A stretch of DNA of 64,000 nt, taken from contig JABAKD010000030.1 of NCBI GenBank assembly GCA_012845835.1, positions 10,267,805 to 10,331,804 of the forward strand, read 5' to 3'. Position 1 is the first letter of the stretch. Each line of letters opens with the position of its first letter. The notes under the pieces are model-generated. The model ran no database searches. It was not told the DNA's origin and saw only the letters and a program-made list of their open reading frames with translations. Positions 1 to 12,800 of this stretch are shown piece by piece. The stretch is from Undaria pinnatifida (lineage: Eukaryota; Sar; Phaeophyceae; Laminariales; Alariaceae). The translations under genes and the position numbers were made by a program.

Positions 1-24
1 TTCGCTTTCTTTTCTTTGTTGTTT

Positions 25-388
25 CCAAGTGACTTGAGTCTGACGTGCGTATGCGTAGTGATAGGTACTGCGTGTAATATATGCGTGGTAGTCTTTTCTG
101 GGTGGCAAGCGGTGTACTCGTTTTTTTTTCAGGCGCGATTAGTAAGACCGTATGTACCGGTATGGACATAGCACATCGTAGGCTGACTCCCGATTTCACT
201 TTTTTTACATTTTGCTGGCGGAGGCATGACTTGCGTCAGCTGTGATATATGAGTGTATCACTTTTGTCTTGTTTGTGTTCTTTCCCTGAGGTATTCCTCA
301 GCTCCAGAGTGACTGGAGTCTGTCCTGTGACCACGGACTTGATTGTCCGAGTTAATGTAGCAACAACAACAACAACAACAACAACAAA
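25..388 (+). repeat. (CAA)n-tailed dispersed repeat, copy 1
   Basis: About 360 bases starting ccaagtgacttgagtctg and ending in (CAA)n at 360-388. The reverse complement of 18153-18517 matches it along its length, including the internal tracts gcgtatgcgtagtgatag and actccagtcactctgg-like sequence. A simple-repeat 3' tail and full-length dispersed copies suggest a retroposed SINE-like element. Confidence 0.75.
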
Positions 389-758
389 AGCTCTCGCTGG
401 ACGCTTGCTGCACCACCCCCCACGCGTGGACGCCGAAGAGCGAAAGCGGATGCTTTGACTCTTCCGATGACGCCTGGCGCACGCACGCGCGTGGCGTGTT
501 GAACCGACGCGCCAGGCCAACGCGAACTAAGCGCGGAGGGCCGACCCTCTAAATTTCTCTCCCTTTCGCTCTCCCTCCCGTTCCTCTGTCTCTTTTGTCT
601 ATCATTCCTCCCTCTCTTGTCCGTTTCTCTCTGTTGAATATCCCTCTCTCTATCAAGTATCTCAATATTTTTGGAATGTTTCTCGCAATCAACGTCACCG
701 ATCCCGGACGCAAGCACCCCGATTTCGAGCGGAATCCTACTGGCCAATCTTCACCCAC

Positions 759-845
759 CTCCCGATGTCTGCCAGAACCTTCTCGTGCATCAACCCCGAC
801 ACGTGCACGTGTTTCACAGCCGCCAGGACATCTTCCACTACGGCC
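759..845 (-). CDS. NT5DC gene exon 6 (last exon inside the window)
   Basis: The acceptor tttttgtgcag/GGCC supplies the single base needed after exon 5. It codes AVVEDVLAAVKHVHVSGLMH then EKVLADIGR, the family's VxxAVxxVHxSGxxHxxI block. The donor is taken as GGGAG/gtgggt (GT at 758-757). A second GT four bases on (gtgaag) is possible but would change phase. No further exon is visible from 1 to 756, so the gene continues off the left edge. Confidence 0.88.
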
Positions 846-3800
846 CTGCACAAAAATACAAACAAACGCACGAAAACACACATTAAAAAACAAGCAAACG
901 AAGAACACAATGAGGATTTTGCGCGATACAAGCACGTTGCCATCCCGAGGAAATGTAACGAGCGTGTTACGGGTTAGTGTAGGAGGGATATACTACTAGA
1001 ATACTCAGTCGGCGCTTTACTGAGCAGTCTAGTAAGCAGTCTAGTAGGTGTCCGGTAATGGATAGGCTACTCTTAAAAAAAAGACTACTCACAACACACC
1101 ACCGTAGACTACTCAAGTCAGCGCTGACTGAGCAGTCTAGTAGGTGAAGGATGACCCGCGCAACCCAGAAGTAATAGACTACTATTAACATTAACAGTCT
1201 ACCAACCTGATACCGTCGACTACCCACCCTACTACGCTGTTCAATTAGCACAAACAGTAGGGGTATACTTATGTACCAAAAATACCAGTGAGACCACCGA
1301 GGCAGACCGAGCAGCCTTGTAGATAGAGGACAACCTACCAACCTACCGGTATGGTTTACCAGGTACGATAAATTGACTACTCATAACCTACTGTTGTAGA
1401 GCACTAAGTCAGCACTGCTGTTTGATCAGTTTAGATGGCAAAGGACAACCCACTGAAGCTACCCAACCTGTTGTTGACCCTTTCGCGACTTCAAACGAAA
1501 GCAAATGCCGAAACAAATGCCGATTACGGCATCAGCCACGTGAAGCAATCCGAGCAGCTGGTGTAAGCAGGAGATGTGTTCGGACTGCAAGGCAGGAAAC
1601 TGTAAGGTAAAACCTAAGGCATGACGATGCCCGGATCGCTTCAAGCGTTTCTCAAGACACTTAAAAAGATCGCGCTCGTCGGTTTTGGTCTGTATGCTAA
1701 GATAGTATACCATAATCAAGATATAACCAAGTCCCGAAGGGGTTAATAGCCCGGACGATGACGATTCAGTCACTGCTGACTGAGTAGTCATACAACAGTA
1801 GGTTGTCTCTTGTAACGAAAAGTGCGAAGGTGATACAGTAGACGGGATGGGGGGGGGGCAGGAGTACCAGGTGCCGGGTATGTATTATACCTGGGGTGGA
1901 ACGCCTTGTGGCCGGCCTCCGCCTGTAGGTGCTGCACAACGTCCGCCAGCAAGCACGCCTCCGCCAGGCAAAATCGGTCGTTCAGCGGCTTCAGCACCGT
2001 CTTGCGGTACTCCGGGGACACCATCACCGGGTACGACCCGTACTCCGCCTGTCCGCAGTTTTGCGCGACCGCGCGACACGAAGACAAATTAAACAAAAAC
2101 CAAACACGGTTGGCACCCGATCACAGCCACAATCACGAACACCACCGCCATCAACCGCCTCTACCGCCACCAAGGTTAAGGCCGCCACCACCACCACCGC
2201 CACCACTACCGGCAACAACGCCATCACCACAACCACCACCGCAGCTAACGGCAGCGAACCGAGATCGGGCCGAGCTACTCACTACCCCCGGTGAGCAGCA
2301 GGCGGTAGCGTGTTGCTTTGCCAAGGGCGCTTACGGGCGTATACGGAATACCTTGCTGCTGCTGTTACGACGATATCGTCGCGTTAGGCCAAGCCGGACA
2401 ACACGGTATTTTACCAAAAGGGCCGTCGGGGGCATATCGCGCATTTTTTATGTGGAGCGTGTGGTGCGCGACGGGGCTTTGACTCGGCCTCCTCTCTCCA
2501 AAACGGGGTTGTTTTCGTTGCCAAAAGTGTTTATCGAAAATATATCCCGCTTGACTCTGACCGCATGCTACACACCGATATACGAAATAAGTCAAATGCA
2601 AAAACGAAGCGCTCGACGCCGAGAGCTACCACCATGCAGCGACTTCGAAAACGAAAACTAAAAAAAGACTGAGCGTGCCGTCCCTTGCCAGAGTGGACTG
2701 TTGTGCAACAGAGCAATAAACGACAAAAGAAATTTCGAAGGACTCAGATGATGACGATGGTGAAGGGGACTGTGAAATTGAAAATGCAGTGAACGTCAAA
2801 AGTGACGAGGGACTCGGACAATACAGATAATGCGCAACATCCAGTACACCCCATAGTACACGCAGTATAGCTACAAATTATACTCAATTTTTTTTCGTAC
2901 ATTAACAAAATGGGGTATAGCCCGGGGGGCTTTGAGCAAAATGGGGTAACCCAATTTTCGTGGTGGGGCGCGCCAGTGTACGCCGGCTAAACGCCTCCAA
3001 TTCGCATTCTGGCCTGTGGAGAGGACGTTTTGAGCGCCCGTATTTACCTTGTTTTCGGGTGTCGAAGGAAAAAAAAAAGGTTTGGCGTGCTGCCCACACA
3101 CTATGCGCGCGGGGTGCAGGCGCCAGAATGCGAATTGGAGGCATTTAGCCGGCGTACGCTGGCCCCGCCACAAAATGAAGGTACCCCATTTTGTTCAAAT
3201 ACACCCGGCGTACACTCCGTTTTGTCGATTCGCCGAAACATTACATACAATCATCAGTACACCCAGGAAACCCTGTACGCTCAGTACAATTACATACCCG
3301 TGGTACACGTCTAACTACTCCATGTAGGTACACAATTCATTCTTCAGTAGCACACCTAACACGTTTGAGCAGTATATCCGCACCTCTATCTCGGCGTGGC
3401 TAAGGGGGGTCCTTCCCCGGTATACCGGAACGTTTATCCGGTTGATGTACGACAGCTTGCACAGGAGGCCCTTGTCCATGTCCACAGTCAGACCCTGACC
3501 ACACACAACACACGCATAACCAAATGCAAGCATTACCGAAGCACGTAACACATGGGCGGTTTTAATAGGAGCACTCCAGCAGGGGTATTACGGCAAAAAG
3601 CAGTACGGGACAAGCACTACACGAGTATCACAGGAGCATCGCAGGAGCATCAGAGAAGCATGAGAGAAGCCTTAAAAGGGGCCTGCACCTAAGGACGTCG
3701 GCGAATGTTCGTCACGAGAAAAACATGTCAGGCACACGATTTGTCCCACGTGACATAGATCTAACCTCGATCCATCGCGCATTATTTTTTTTCTTCGAAG

Positions 3801-6800
3801 CCGCACATGGTGGTGGGTAGGGGTTGGAGGATGGGGCGGGGATGGAGGGGCGATCAACTGTGCGCCATGCTCCGAGTGCGCGAGGGAGAACTAGACGTTC
3901 GCGGAAACACGCGCTTCTTTTGGGAGGAGCGGGCACTGGCACACTACCGAAAGATAACTATGTACCAGGTAGGAGTATTAACTCACCATAATGGCGAATT
4001 CCTTATCGTACTCCATGTCAATCAAGCCCGGCGGATACTTCAGCTCTTCCACCAGGTGCCGCTTGGCGAGGTCGTAAATCAAAACTGCACGCGCGACACA
4101 GCAAAAGCAGGCAAAAAACAGGCGAAAGCACTATCACCGTCACGGTCACTACCATGATCACGCCCACGGGTCAAAAGTCGTTTAACCCCTTCCCACTAGT
4201 GCGAAAACATATCGTACATCTACGAACTCCCATGAAGGTTGTCCCAAAAAACGTGGGTGCAGTCCTGAAGAGGGGCTAACATATCAATCAACGCGTTTCC
4301 ACTGCTGTGATACGCCGGTACAGCTGGCTACATGCCTGCCTGGTTGGATGGTTCCAATCGGTCGACAAGGTCCGGGGACCGACGGCCTCAAGCTAAAAAG
4401 CATCGCGTGTGGGTGGCGATTAGCAACTGCCCGACAGTTGCTACGGTCTGTCGTTATATCTGTGCGTGTCTGCCTATCTGTCTACATGTCCGTCTGTCTA
4501 TAGCATGCTGCTGTGACGGGTGAGCCGGTTCCCCGGAGACTCTTGGGAGCTTTGCCGCCGGCTCGAGATTACCGGTTGTTCCGTCTGGATAACCACGCAA
4601 CGGCTTCAAGCGCGACTACTTCACAGGATCCACGGTGCCGGGTCGAAGACTTTGGCTTTGCGGCACCGCAGACATCCATGCGAACCACGCTTTGGTATTA
4701 TGGTCATACTATAACTATTGATCGTTCAATAACCTGCACTTGTATTCGTAGCGTTATTCTTGATAGATCATCGATGTGCCCGTGTGCTGCCAATCAACAA
4801 GCCCACAACGGATACATGACCTTCCCATCCTACCATACGCCATCCATGCTCGTACCGGACGAGGGGATGGAGGGCGGGGGGGATCCTGCCGAACTATACC
4901 ACAACAGTCACATCAGAAACCGGAAAAAAACGACGTGGTAGTGCCGGTACTATTACCGATAACGGTAACACACCATAATACCCTGGCTACACTTTTTTTT
5001 TTTTCTCATCCCACATATTATCTAGGCGCTCTTTATTTCCCCTTCTCCCTTCCCATGCACATAAATCAGATCCGCCGACCACAATTAACAGGGAAATAGT
5101 GTAAAAAAGCACAAACACTGCGGAGAGAAGTACGGCAAGTGTCTTGCCACCGCCTGACCGCGTTACGCCGGAAGGTGCTAAGCGTTAAGAGCGTGTTCTT
5201 CCCATTAAAGTACAGTACTATTTCCACCCATCTACAATTCAGCACGACCAGTGTCTGTGCCGATGTCTCCTCTAGCGACAAGATCTGTGGTCCAAAACAA
5301 ATCCATTAGGAGACAGAGTTACGCATCATTGCAAATACAACTGTCAGTAAAGCGACATGGCCATTCAATGCCAACCGCAACGAACACGCGGGCAAAAAAG
5401 CATGCAGGCCAGTACACCAGAATATTTGCAACAACAAAAAAGAGGAAAAGAAGAAAAAGACGAAAAAAAAGGACAAAACTGAAAAAAAAGAAAACTGGAA
5501 CGAAAGAGGGAAACAGGCCCGCGGCGCGAGAAAAATGAAAACACAAAAGCACAACAGACAGGCAGCAACTAGCAACAAGGCAGATGCCGCCACTCAACCA
5601 ACGTCCGGGGCAGCAACCATACCGGTTTTCGAACTACCCTATCCTACTGCTGTAGCAGTAGGATGTATCACCCATCACCTGCGTATTACTTCTGGCGTCA
5701 GTGGTGCCCATACCGTGATCATCTTCACCGTACCCAATACGAAAACGAACCCAATTAATAAAGCAAGCAAAAACACAGCCACATAGCAGATGACACCAAC
5801 CAGCTGGCGTCGTGGAAGCAACCAAGCTAGGTTTCAAAGAACTACTAGAGCGTTTGGAGTATTGCTGCCTGGTCTGTCCTCTACTTCCTGCTGTATTTTT
5901 TGTTCTCGACGCCGGTGTCCATACCAACATCATCGCCTACATAGCCCCCAAGGGTACCCAAACGGAAGCAGAAAGGGCAAAGCAAAAGGGAGAAAAAAGA
6001 GGGACGAAAAAAGGGGAGAAGTAGGGGAAAGGCAGCATTATACGTGTACCACACACCCAGGAATATGTAAGAATGTCGGAACAGTCTGGAGTTTGGCGGA
6101 ACGAAGAGGAAATATCGGAGAACCGGGTAGCATAGGGGGGGGGGGGTGGTTCCAGGGGAAGGAATAGCGGAAAAAAGGAGGACCTCAGCAGCAACAACGT
6201 AGCACACCAGCAGCACACCAGCAGCGAGTATCGGACACAACAACCGGTAGAGGAAGAAGGGAGTAGCGCCCACGCAGCAGCGACAGCAGCAGCAGTAGCA
6301 GTAGGGAGAACACGTCGGCAGGAGCATAGGGGTAGAGAGGTGGCACGGGGAGACACCAATCTCAATCCAGCAGCACACCAGCAGCGAGTATCGGACACAA
6401 CAACCGGTAGAGGAAGAAGGGAGTAGCGCCCACGCAGCAGCGACAGCAGCAGCAGTAGCAGTAGGGAGAACACGTCGGCAGGAGCATAGGGGTAGAGAGG
6501 TGGCACGGGGAGACACCAATCGCAATCTACATTTCTGGGCAGGAGAGTGCGACAGATGATGCAGCTTCAATGGAAACAGCAGCAGCAACACAGGAGGGTC
6601 AGCAGATTAGAAGGAAGGTCGTACGACAGGAGCATAGGAGAACAGGGATACAGCAGGTAAAACAGTATTAATAGTAGTGTCATCGATCACAAGCTACCCA
6701 AGAACAGCACACATCGTGGTGAGCGCGTGTTGTATGGACTGCTGTGGGTGAGAAGAGAAGAAACAAGAAGAAGGAATGTTGTACAAGCGTGGTCGTATAG

Positions 6801-9800
6801 GGATGCCGAACGAGCAGGTTAACGCAGAGATTCAAGAGTAAGGACATATTTGCGACACCATGACGCATACCGAGAACAAACAGTTAGGCGAGTCCCGAGT
6901 GTATGGGTAGCGCAGCGATCTGTTCCCTGAAGCCATGCATTACATCAAAAGCCACTAGAGAAAACCCAAGACGTGAAAGGGAGCCAAATACATTTCCGAT
7001 TAGGGGGGGTTCGTATGAGACAGAGGCCGGGGAAGGACCCTCGGCAATTTGATATTTATCCGCAGGATTGTGTGTTGGATTGGCTGCTATTAATAGCTAG
7101 TCGAGGTCTTTATATTATTATAGACCGTGCACTACTCTGGTATATCATACCAGTAGGGTGCGGTATAGGACGGAAAACACCACGGAAAACAAATATAGGA
7201 ACGTAATCATTTAACATGGAAAGCCAGGCGATTGTGTTTAATATTTACCGCAGCAGTGACGCGGTGACATTTACCTTCACTGGAACGAGCTCCACGATGA
7301 TATCACCACAGCCGCTACGCGTACTAACCACTAACGGCACTAGTCTACAGCCTGAGCATAGTACTGTTAATATTCTGGCCTTGCAGTGTTAATACTACTA
7401 GGATGCTACTATCACTACTACCGCTAATACTATTACGACTACTACTACCAGTACTAGTAGTACTACTACACTACTACTGCTGCTGATGCTGCTATACTGC
7501 ACTCTACTACTAACCCTAATTGCTATTACTCGGAGATTACGATACCACTTCATATACTGGTCGGACTATTAATAGCGGTGTAAAGTGTGACTGCTACGGA
7601 ACGGATGAGGCGGGTGGCAACGGGCGGGGAGGAGGGGGGTCGCTGGGGGGGGGGGCACGAATATATACATGCGTACAAGTAGACATTTTCAAAACAGGAG
7701 ATCAACGGCGCGGGGGGGGGAAGGGGTGGCGAGTTGAGGCAATGAATCTAGGAAGGACGGGGCGAGCAGGATAGAGTTCACGACCCGGCCGGGGGGGGAC
7801 GGGGCAGCGGGGCCGCGAAAAGGAAAGAGGGGGGGGTGTGCGGCAACGGGGCCGCACACAACCAGGTCGGGAAAGAACGCGGCGACGGAGCCGCGCAGAG
7901 CAACCACATATTGACGTAAAGCGCGCGAAGAATTTTAGGGGAACAACAGAGGGGAAAAACAAAGGGGAACAGGAACAGGAAGAAAAATACGGAAAGGAAA
8001 GGGAAAGACAGTAGGTGACGAAGGGGATAAAGGAACACGGGGGATAGGGCGCGCGAGAGGACGGGGGGAAGGAGGGTACGGGGAAAGAACCGGACAGGAA
8101 CAGGAAGGAGAAGCTAGGGGTATCGGGGCGGGAAGGCCGCGAATAAGAAGTACCGAACTGGGAAAAGGGGGGAGCGACGGCGGCCAGGCCGCGAGCTCAA
8201 ATAAACGGGGGGGTGCGCGGAGAAAGGGCCGTGAAAAGGGGGGGGGGGGGGGCGTGTACGGCAACGAGACCGTACACGACCCGGCCGGGGGTAAGCACGG
8301 CAACGGGGCCGCGCAAAGGAAACGGGGGGGTGTGTGCGGCAACGGGGCCGCACACAATCAGGTAGGGAACGAACGTGGCGACGGGGCCGCGCAGGGCGAC
8401 GGCGGCCAGGCCGCGGGTTTTAGCAAATGGGAGTGCGAGGCAAAGGGGCCACGCAAAACGTGTGGGGGGTGGTGTGCGGTAACGGGACCGTACACGACCC
8501 GGCCTGGGGGAAGCGCGGCAACGGGGCCGCGCAAATAAAGGGGGGTGCGAGTGCAGCAACGGGGCTGCACACGACGATCAGTCCGGGAGGGGACGCGGCA
8601 ACGGGGCCGCGCAGAGCGACGGCGATGAGGCCGCGGGCTCAAACAAACGGGGGGTGCGCGACAAAGGGGTCGCGCACGTTCAGGCCGGGGGAAACGCGGC
8701 AACGGGGCCGCGAAATGAAAGGGGGTGGGAGTGGGCGGCGATGGGGCCGTACACGACCAAGGGGGGGGGGAACGCGGCAACGGGGCCGCGCGGGAAAAAA
8801 AAGGGGGGGGGGCGTGGGCGGCAACGGGGCCGTTCACGACCTGGTCGGGGGGCGCGGCTACGGGGCCGCGCAAGAAAGGGGGGGTGTGCGGCAACGGGGC
8901 CGTACACGACCTTGTCCAGGGTGGGATGCGGCAACGGGGCCGTTCACGACCTGGTCGGGGGGCGCGGCAACGGGGCCGCGCAAGAAAGGGGGGGTGTGCG
9001 GCAACGGGGCCGTACACGACCTTGTCGGGGGTGGGATGCGGCAACGGGGCCGTTCACGACGTGGTCGGGGGGGCGCGGCCACGGGGCCGCGCAAGAAAGG
9101 GGGGGTGCGCGGCAACAGGGCCGTTCACGACCTTGTCGGGGGTGGGATGCGGCAACGGGGCCGTGCAAGAAAGGGGGTGTGTGCGGCAACGGGGCCGTAC
9201 ACGACCTTGTCCGGGGTGGGATGCGGCAACGGGGCCGTTCACCACCTGGCCGGGGGGCGTGGCTACGGGGCCGCGCAAGAAAGGGGGAGTGTGCGGCAAC
9301 GGGGCCGTACACGACCTTGTCGGGGGTGGGATGCGGCAACGGGGCCGTGCAAGAAAGGGGGGGTGTGCGGCAACGGGGCCGTACACGACCTTGTCCAGGG
9401 TGGGATGCGGCAACGGGGCCGTTCACGACCTGGTCGGGGGGCGCGGCCACGGGGCCGCGCAAGAAAGGGGGGGTGTGCGGCAACGGGGCCGTACACGACC
9501 TTGTCGGGGGTGGGATGCGGCAACGGGGCCGTGCAAGAAAGGGGGGGTGTGCGGCAACGGGGCCGTACACGACCTTGTCCGGGGTGGGATGCGGCAACGG
9601 GGCCGTTCACCACCTGGTCGGGGGGCGCGGCTACAGGGCCGCACAAGAAAGGGGGGGTGTGCGGCAACGGGGCCGTACACGACCTTGTCCGGGGTGGGAT
9701 GCGGCAACGGGGCCGTTCACCACCTGGCCGGGGGGCGTGGCTACGGGGCCGCGCAAGAAAGGGGGAGTGTGCGGCAACGGGGCCGTACACGACCTTGTCG

Positions 9801-12800
9801 GGGGTGGGATGCGGCAACGGGGCCGTGCAAGAAAGGGGGGGTGTGCGGCAACGGGGCCGTACACGACCTTGTCCGGGGTGGGATGCGGCAACGGGGCCGT
9901 TCACGACCTGGTCGGGGGGCGCGGCTACGGGGCCGCACAAGAAAGGGGGGGTGTGCGGCAACGGGGCCGTACACGACCTTGTCCGGGGTGGGATGCGGCA
10001 ACGGGGCCGTACACGACCTTGTCGGGGGTGGGATGCGGCAACGGGGCCGTGCAAGAAAGGGGAAGGCGTGCGACAACGGGGTCACGCACGAGCAGGTACG
10101 GTGGGGACACGGCAACGGGGCCGAGCAAAAGGGGGGGGGGGGGGGGTGGGCAACGGGCCGTACACGACAAAACGGGGGAAGGAACGCGGAAACGGGGCCG
10201 CGTAAACTAGGGGGGGGGGAAAGGGGCGGCAACGGGACTGTACACGACCTGGTCGGGGTTGGCACGCGGCGGCGGGGCCGCCCAAGAAGGGGTGAAAGGT
10301 GTGCGGCAGCGTGGCCGTACTTCACCAGGATGGGGGAGGGGGGGGGGGGGCAACGGGGCCGCGCAAAGAAGGGGGGGGGGCGGGGGGGGGGGGGGTAGGG
10401 GCTGCAACAGGGTCGTACACGAATAAGCCGCCCGGGGGCGTGAACGTGGCATCGTGGGGGGGAAGGGGGGTGCAACAACGGGGTCGTAGACGACCAGGCA
10501 CGGGAGATAATGCGGCAAGGAGGCCGCACAAATGAAGGGGGGGTGGGGGTGCGGTAACGGGGCTGTACACAACCAGGCTTGGGGGGGGGCGCGGAAAGGG
10601 GACCGCGCAAACAGGGGGCGGGGGGGGGGAGGGGGGGGGCAACGGGGTCGTTCACGACTTTGCCGGGGGGGGGGAGCACGACCTGGTCACGGAGGGGACG
10701 CAGATACGGGGCCGCGCAAAAAGGAGGGAGAGGTGTGAGGCAGAGGGGCCATACACGACCTTGTCGGGGGTAGGACATGACAACGGGGCCGCGCAAGAAA
10801 GGGGGGGATACATGCGGCAACGGAGCCGTTCACGACCTGGTCAACGGGCGTGGCAACTGAGACGCGCAAGAAGTGGGGGAGGTGCGCGGCAACGGGGCCG
10901 TACACGAGCTTGTCGGGGATGGGATGCGGCAATGGGGCCGCGCAAGAAGGGGGGAGAGGCGTGCGACAACGGGGTCATGCACGACCAGGCGGGGGGGGGG
11001 GCACGGCAAAGGGGCCGCGCAAACAAAGGGGGTGGGGGGGGGGGGGGGGCGGCAACGGCCTGTACACGACCAAGCGGGGGAAGGAACGCGGAAACGGGGC
11101 CGCGTAAACTAGGAAGGGGGGGGCGGCAGCGGGGCCGTACACGACCGGGTCGGGGGGGGGGGACGCGGCAAGGGGCCGCGCAAGGAGGGGGAAGAGGTGT
11201 GCGGCAGTGTGGCCGTACACGACCAGGGGGGGGGGCGGGGACGCGGCAACAGGGCCGTACACGACACGGCAGGGGGGGAATGTGACAACGAACCGCGCAA
11301 GAAGGGGACGAGGGGGGGGGTGCGGAAACTGGGACGTACACGACCAGACGAGGGAGAACGCGGCAGAGGGGCCACACAGAACGGGGAACGACGAGGCAAA
11401 GAAAAGGGGGCTGACGGGCGACGAGAGAGAACGGCCAGGACGGGGAAAGGGCGGAGAAAGGGGTCGCGCAAAGAGAAAGGGGGGGAGTGAGCGGCAACGG
11501 GACCGCACACGTTCATGGAAGGTGAGCCTGCGGCAACGGGGCCGAAGGGGTGAGGCGTGGAAAGGGAGCCATTTGAGAGAGAGGAGGGAAAGAGCGCAGC
11601 AACGGAACCGCGCACGAGCTGCATAAGGCAGAACGGGAGGTGCCCCTACTGTGGAGGGGTGCTATGGAGCGCCTGGGGAAGACAGGGGGAAGACGCAGAT
11701 GAAAGGAGATCGACGGTTGGGGGTCGTGGCTGGTGTGGGGGGAGAGATGTGGATAAATATAGGAGTGGGCTTGGAGAAGGTGGGGTGGGCGTTGGGAAGG
11801 GTGCCGTGGCTTCTGCAGCTGAGCAAGCTGCATCTGAATGGGCGAGAGAAAGGGGGGAGAGGAGGGGACGGTTCGTGACGCGGTTCAAGATGGACCTAGC
11901 GGAGTTGGGGGAAGAGGTGGGGGCGCAAGCGCTGAGGATGAAGCGGAGGGTGAACACGTGGCCGACGGCGGAAGAGGCCGGGCCTCTACCAGTACCGGAG
12001 TTCAAAGCAACGCGGGCGTGGCTGGACATGGCGCCCCTATACATGGATGGGGGGGTGCGAGGGAGGGCTGGGGGAGGGAGAAAGGGGGGGGGGGGGGGGC
12101 GAAGAGGGCAACCGGCGGGGGCAAGCGGGGCGGGGGGGAGGGGTGTAGGAGGAGAATGCAAAGGAGTGGCGGCTAACTTTATCACGAGCAGTGGGGCGGC
12201 TGTCTCTGCCGCTGCAGCACTTCAGGATTCAGGGAGTGAAGAAAGGAATCAGGAGGGCGCATGCGGAGGCGAGGAACCAGGCACGGGTAAGGAGGCCGCT
12301 GACGTGGGAGATGATCAGAGTGTTGGAGGAGAGTATCGGCGCGTGGGGGGTAGGGGGGAGGATCGTGGGGATCGAGCTGGCACTGACGTATCAGCTGCTG
12401 CTGAAGGCCTCGGAACTATTCGCGGAGGAAGAGGAAAGGTGCATGAGGTTTACTGCTTGAGTCGGGGGGATGTGGCTTTCTTCGAGAAAGGGGTGCAGCT
12501 GGGACCGGGAGGGAAGGAAGCCGCGGATACGGTGGGGGTCCGTTTCAAGGGGGGGGAAGGGAGACCAGGGGAGACAAGGCGCGGTAGCCGTGAGAACTAA
12601 AGGATCTGGGGGGGGTCGGGGGGGGGTGGAAGGGAACGTAGTGGATCTGATGGCGGAGCTAGTAGGCTACTACGCGAGGACGGTTCCGGGGGGGGGGGAA
12701 ACGCCCCGCCGATGACATACAGTAGCGGGCGATGATGGAAGGTATGGACGAAAGGGCAAGCGATGATTTGCTTAAGGAGCGGGCTGGAGAGAGTGGGGAG

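Noticed and set aside
1906..2661. 251-codon + strand open frame
   Set aside because: Overlaps exon 5 of the NT5DC gene in antisense; the rest is CCA-rich low complexity.
5881..6591. 236-codon and 189-codon minus frames
   Set aside because: Made by repeat B and its 160-base tandem duplication; the product is repetitive with no domain.
8427..10398. Open frames of 518-592 codons in all three + frames and 228-359 codons on the minus strand
   Set aside because: All come from the stop-free minisatellite unit. Equal openness in every frame and the repeat-only composition rule out coding.
7785..11625. CRISPR-like array
   Set aside because: Units are contiguous and degenerate, without unique spacers of constant length, and the genome is eukaryotic.
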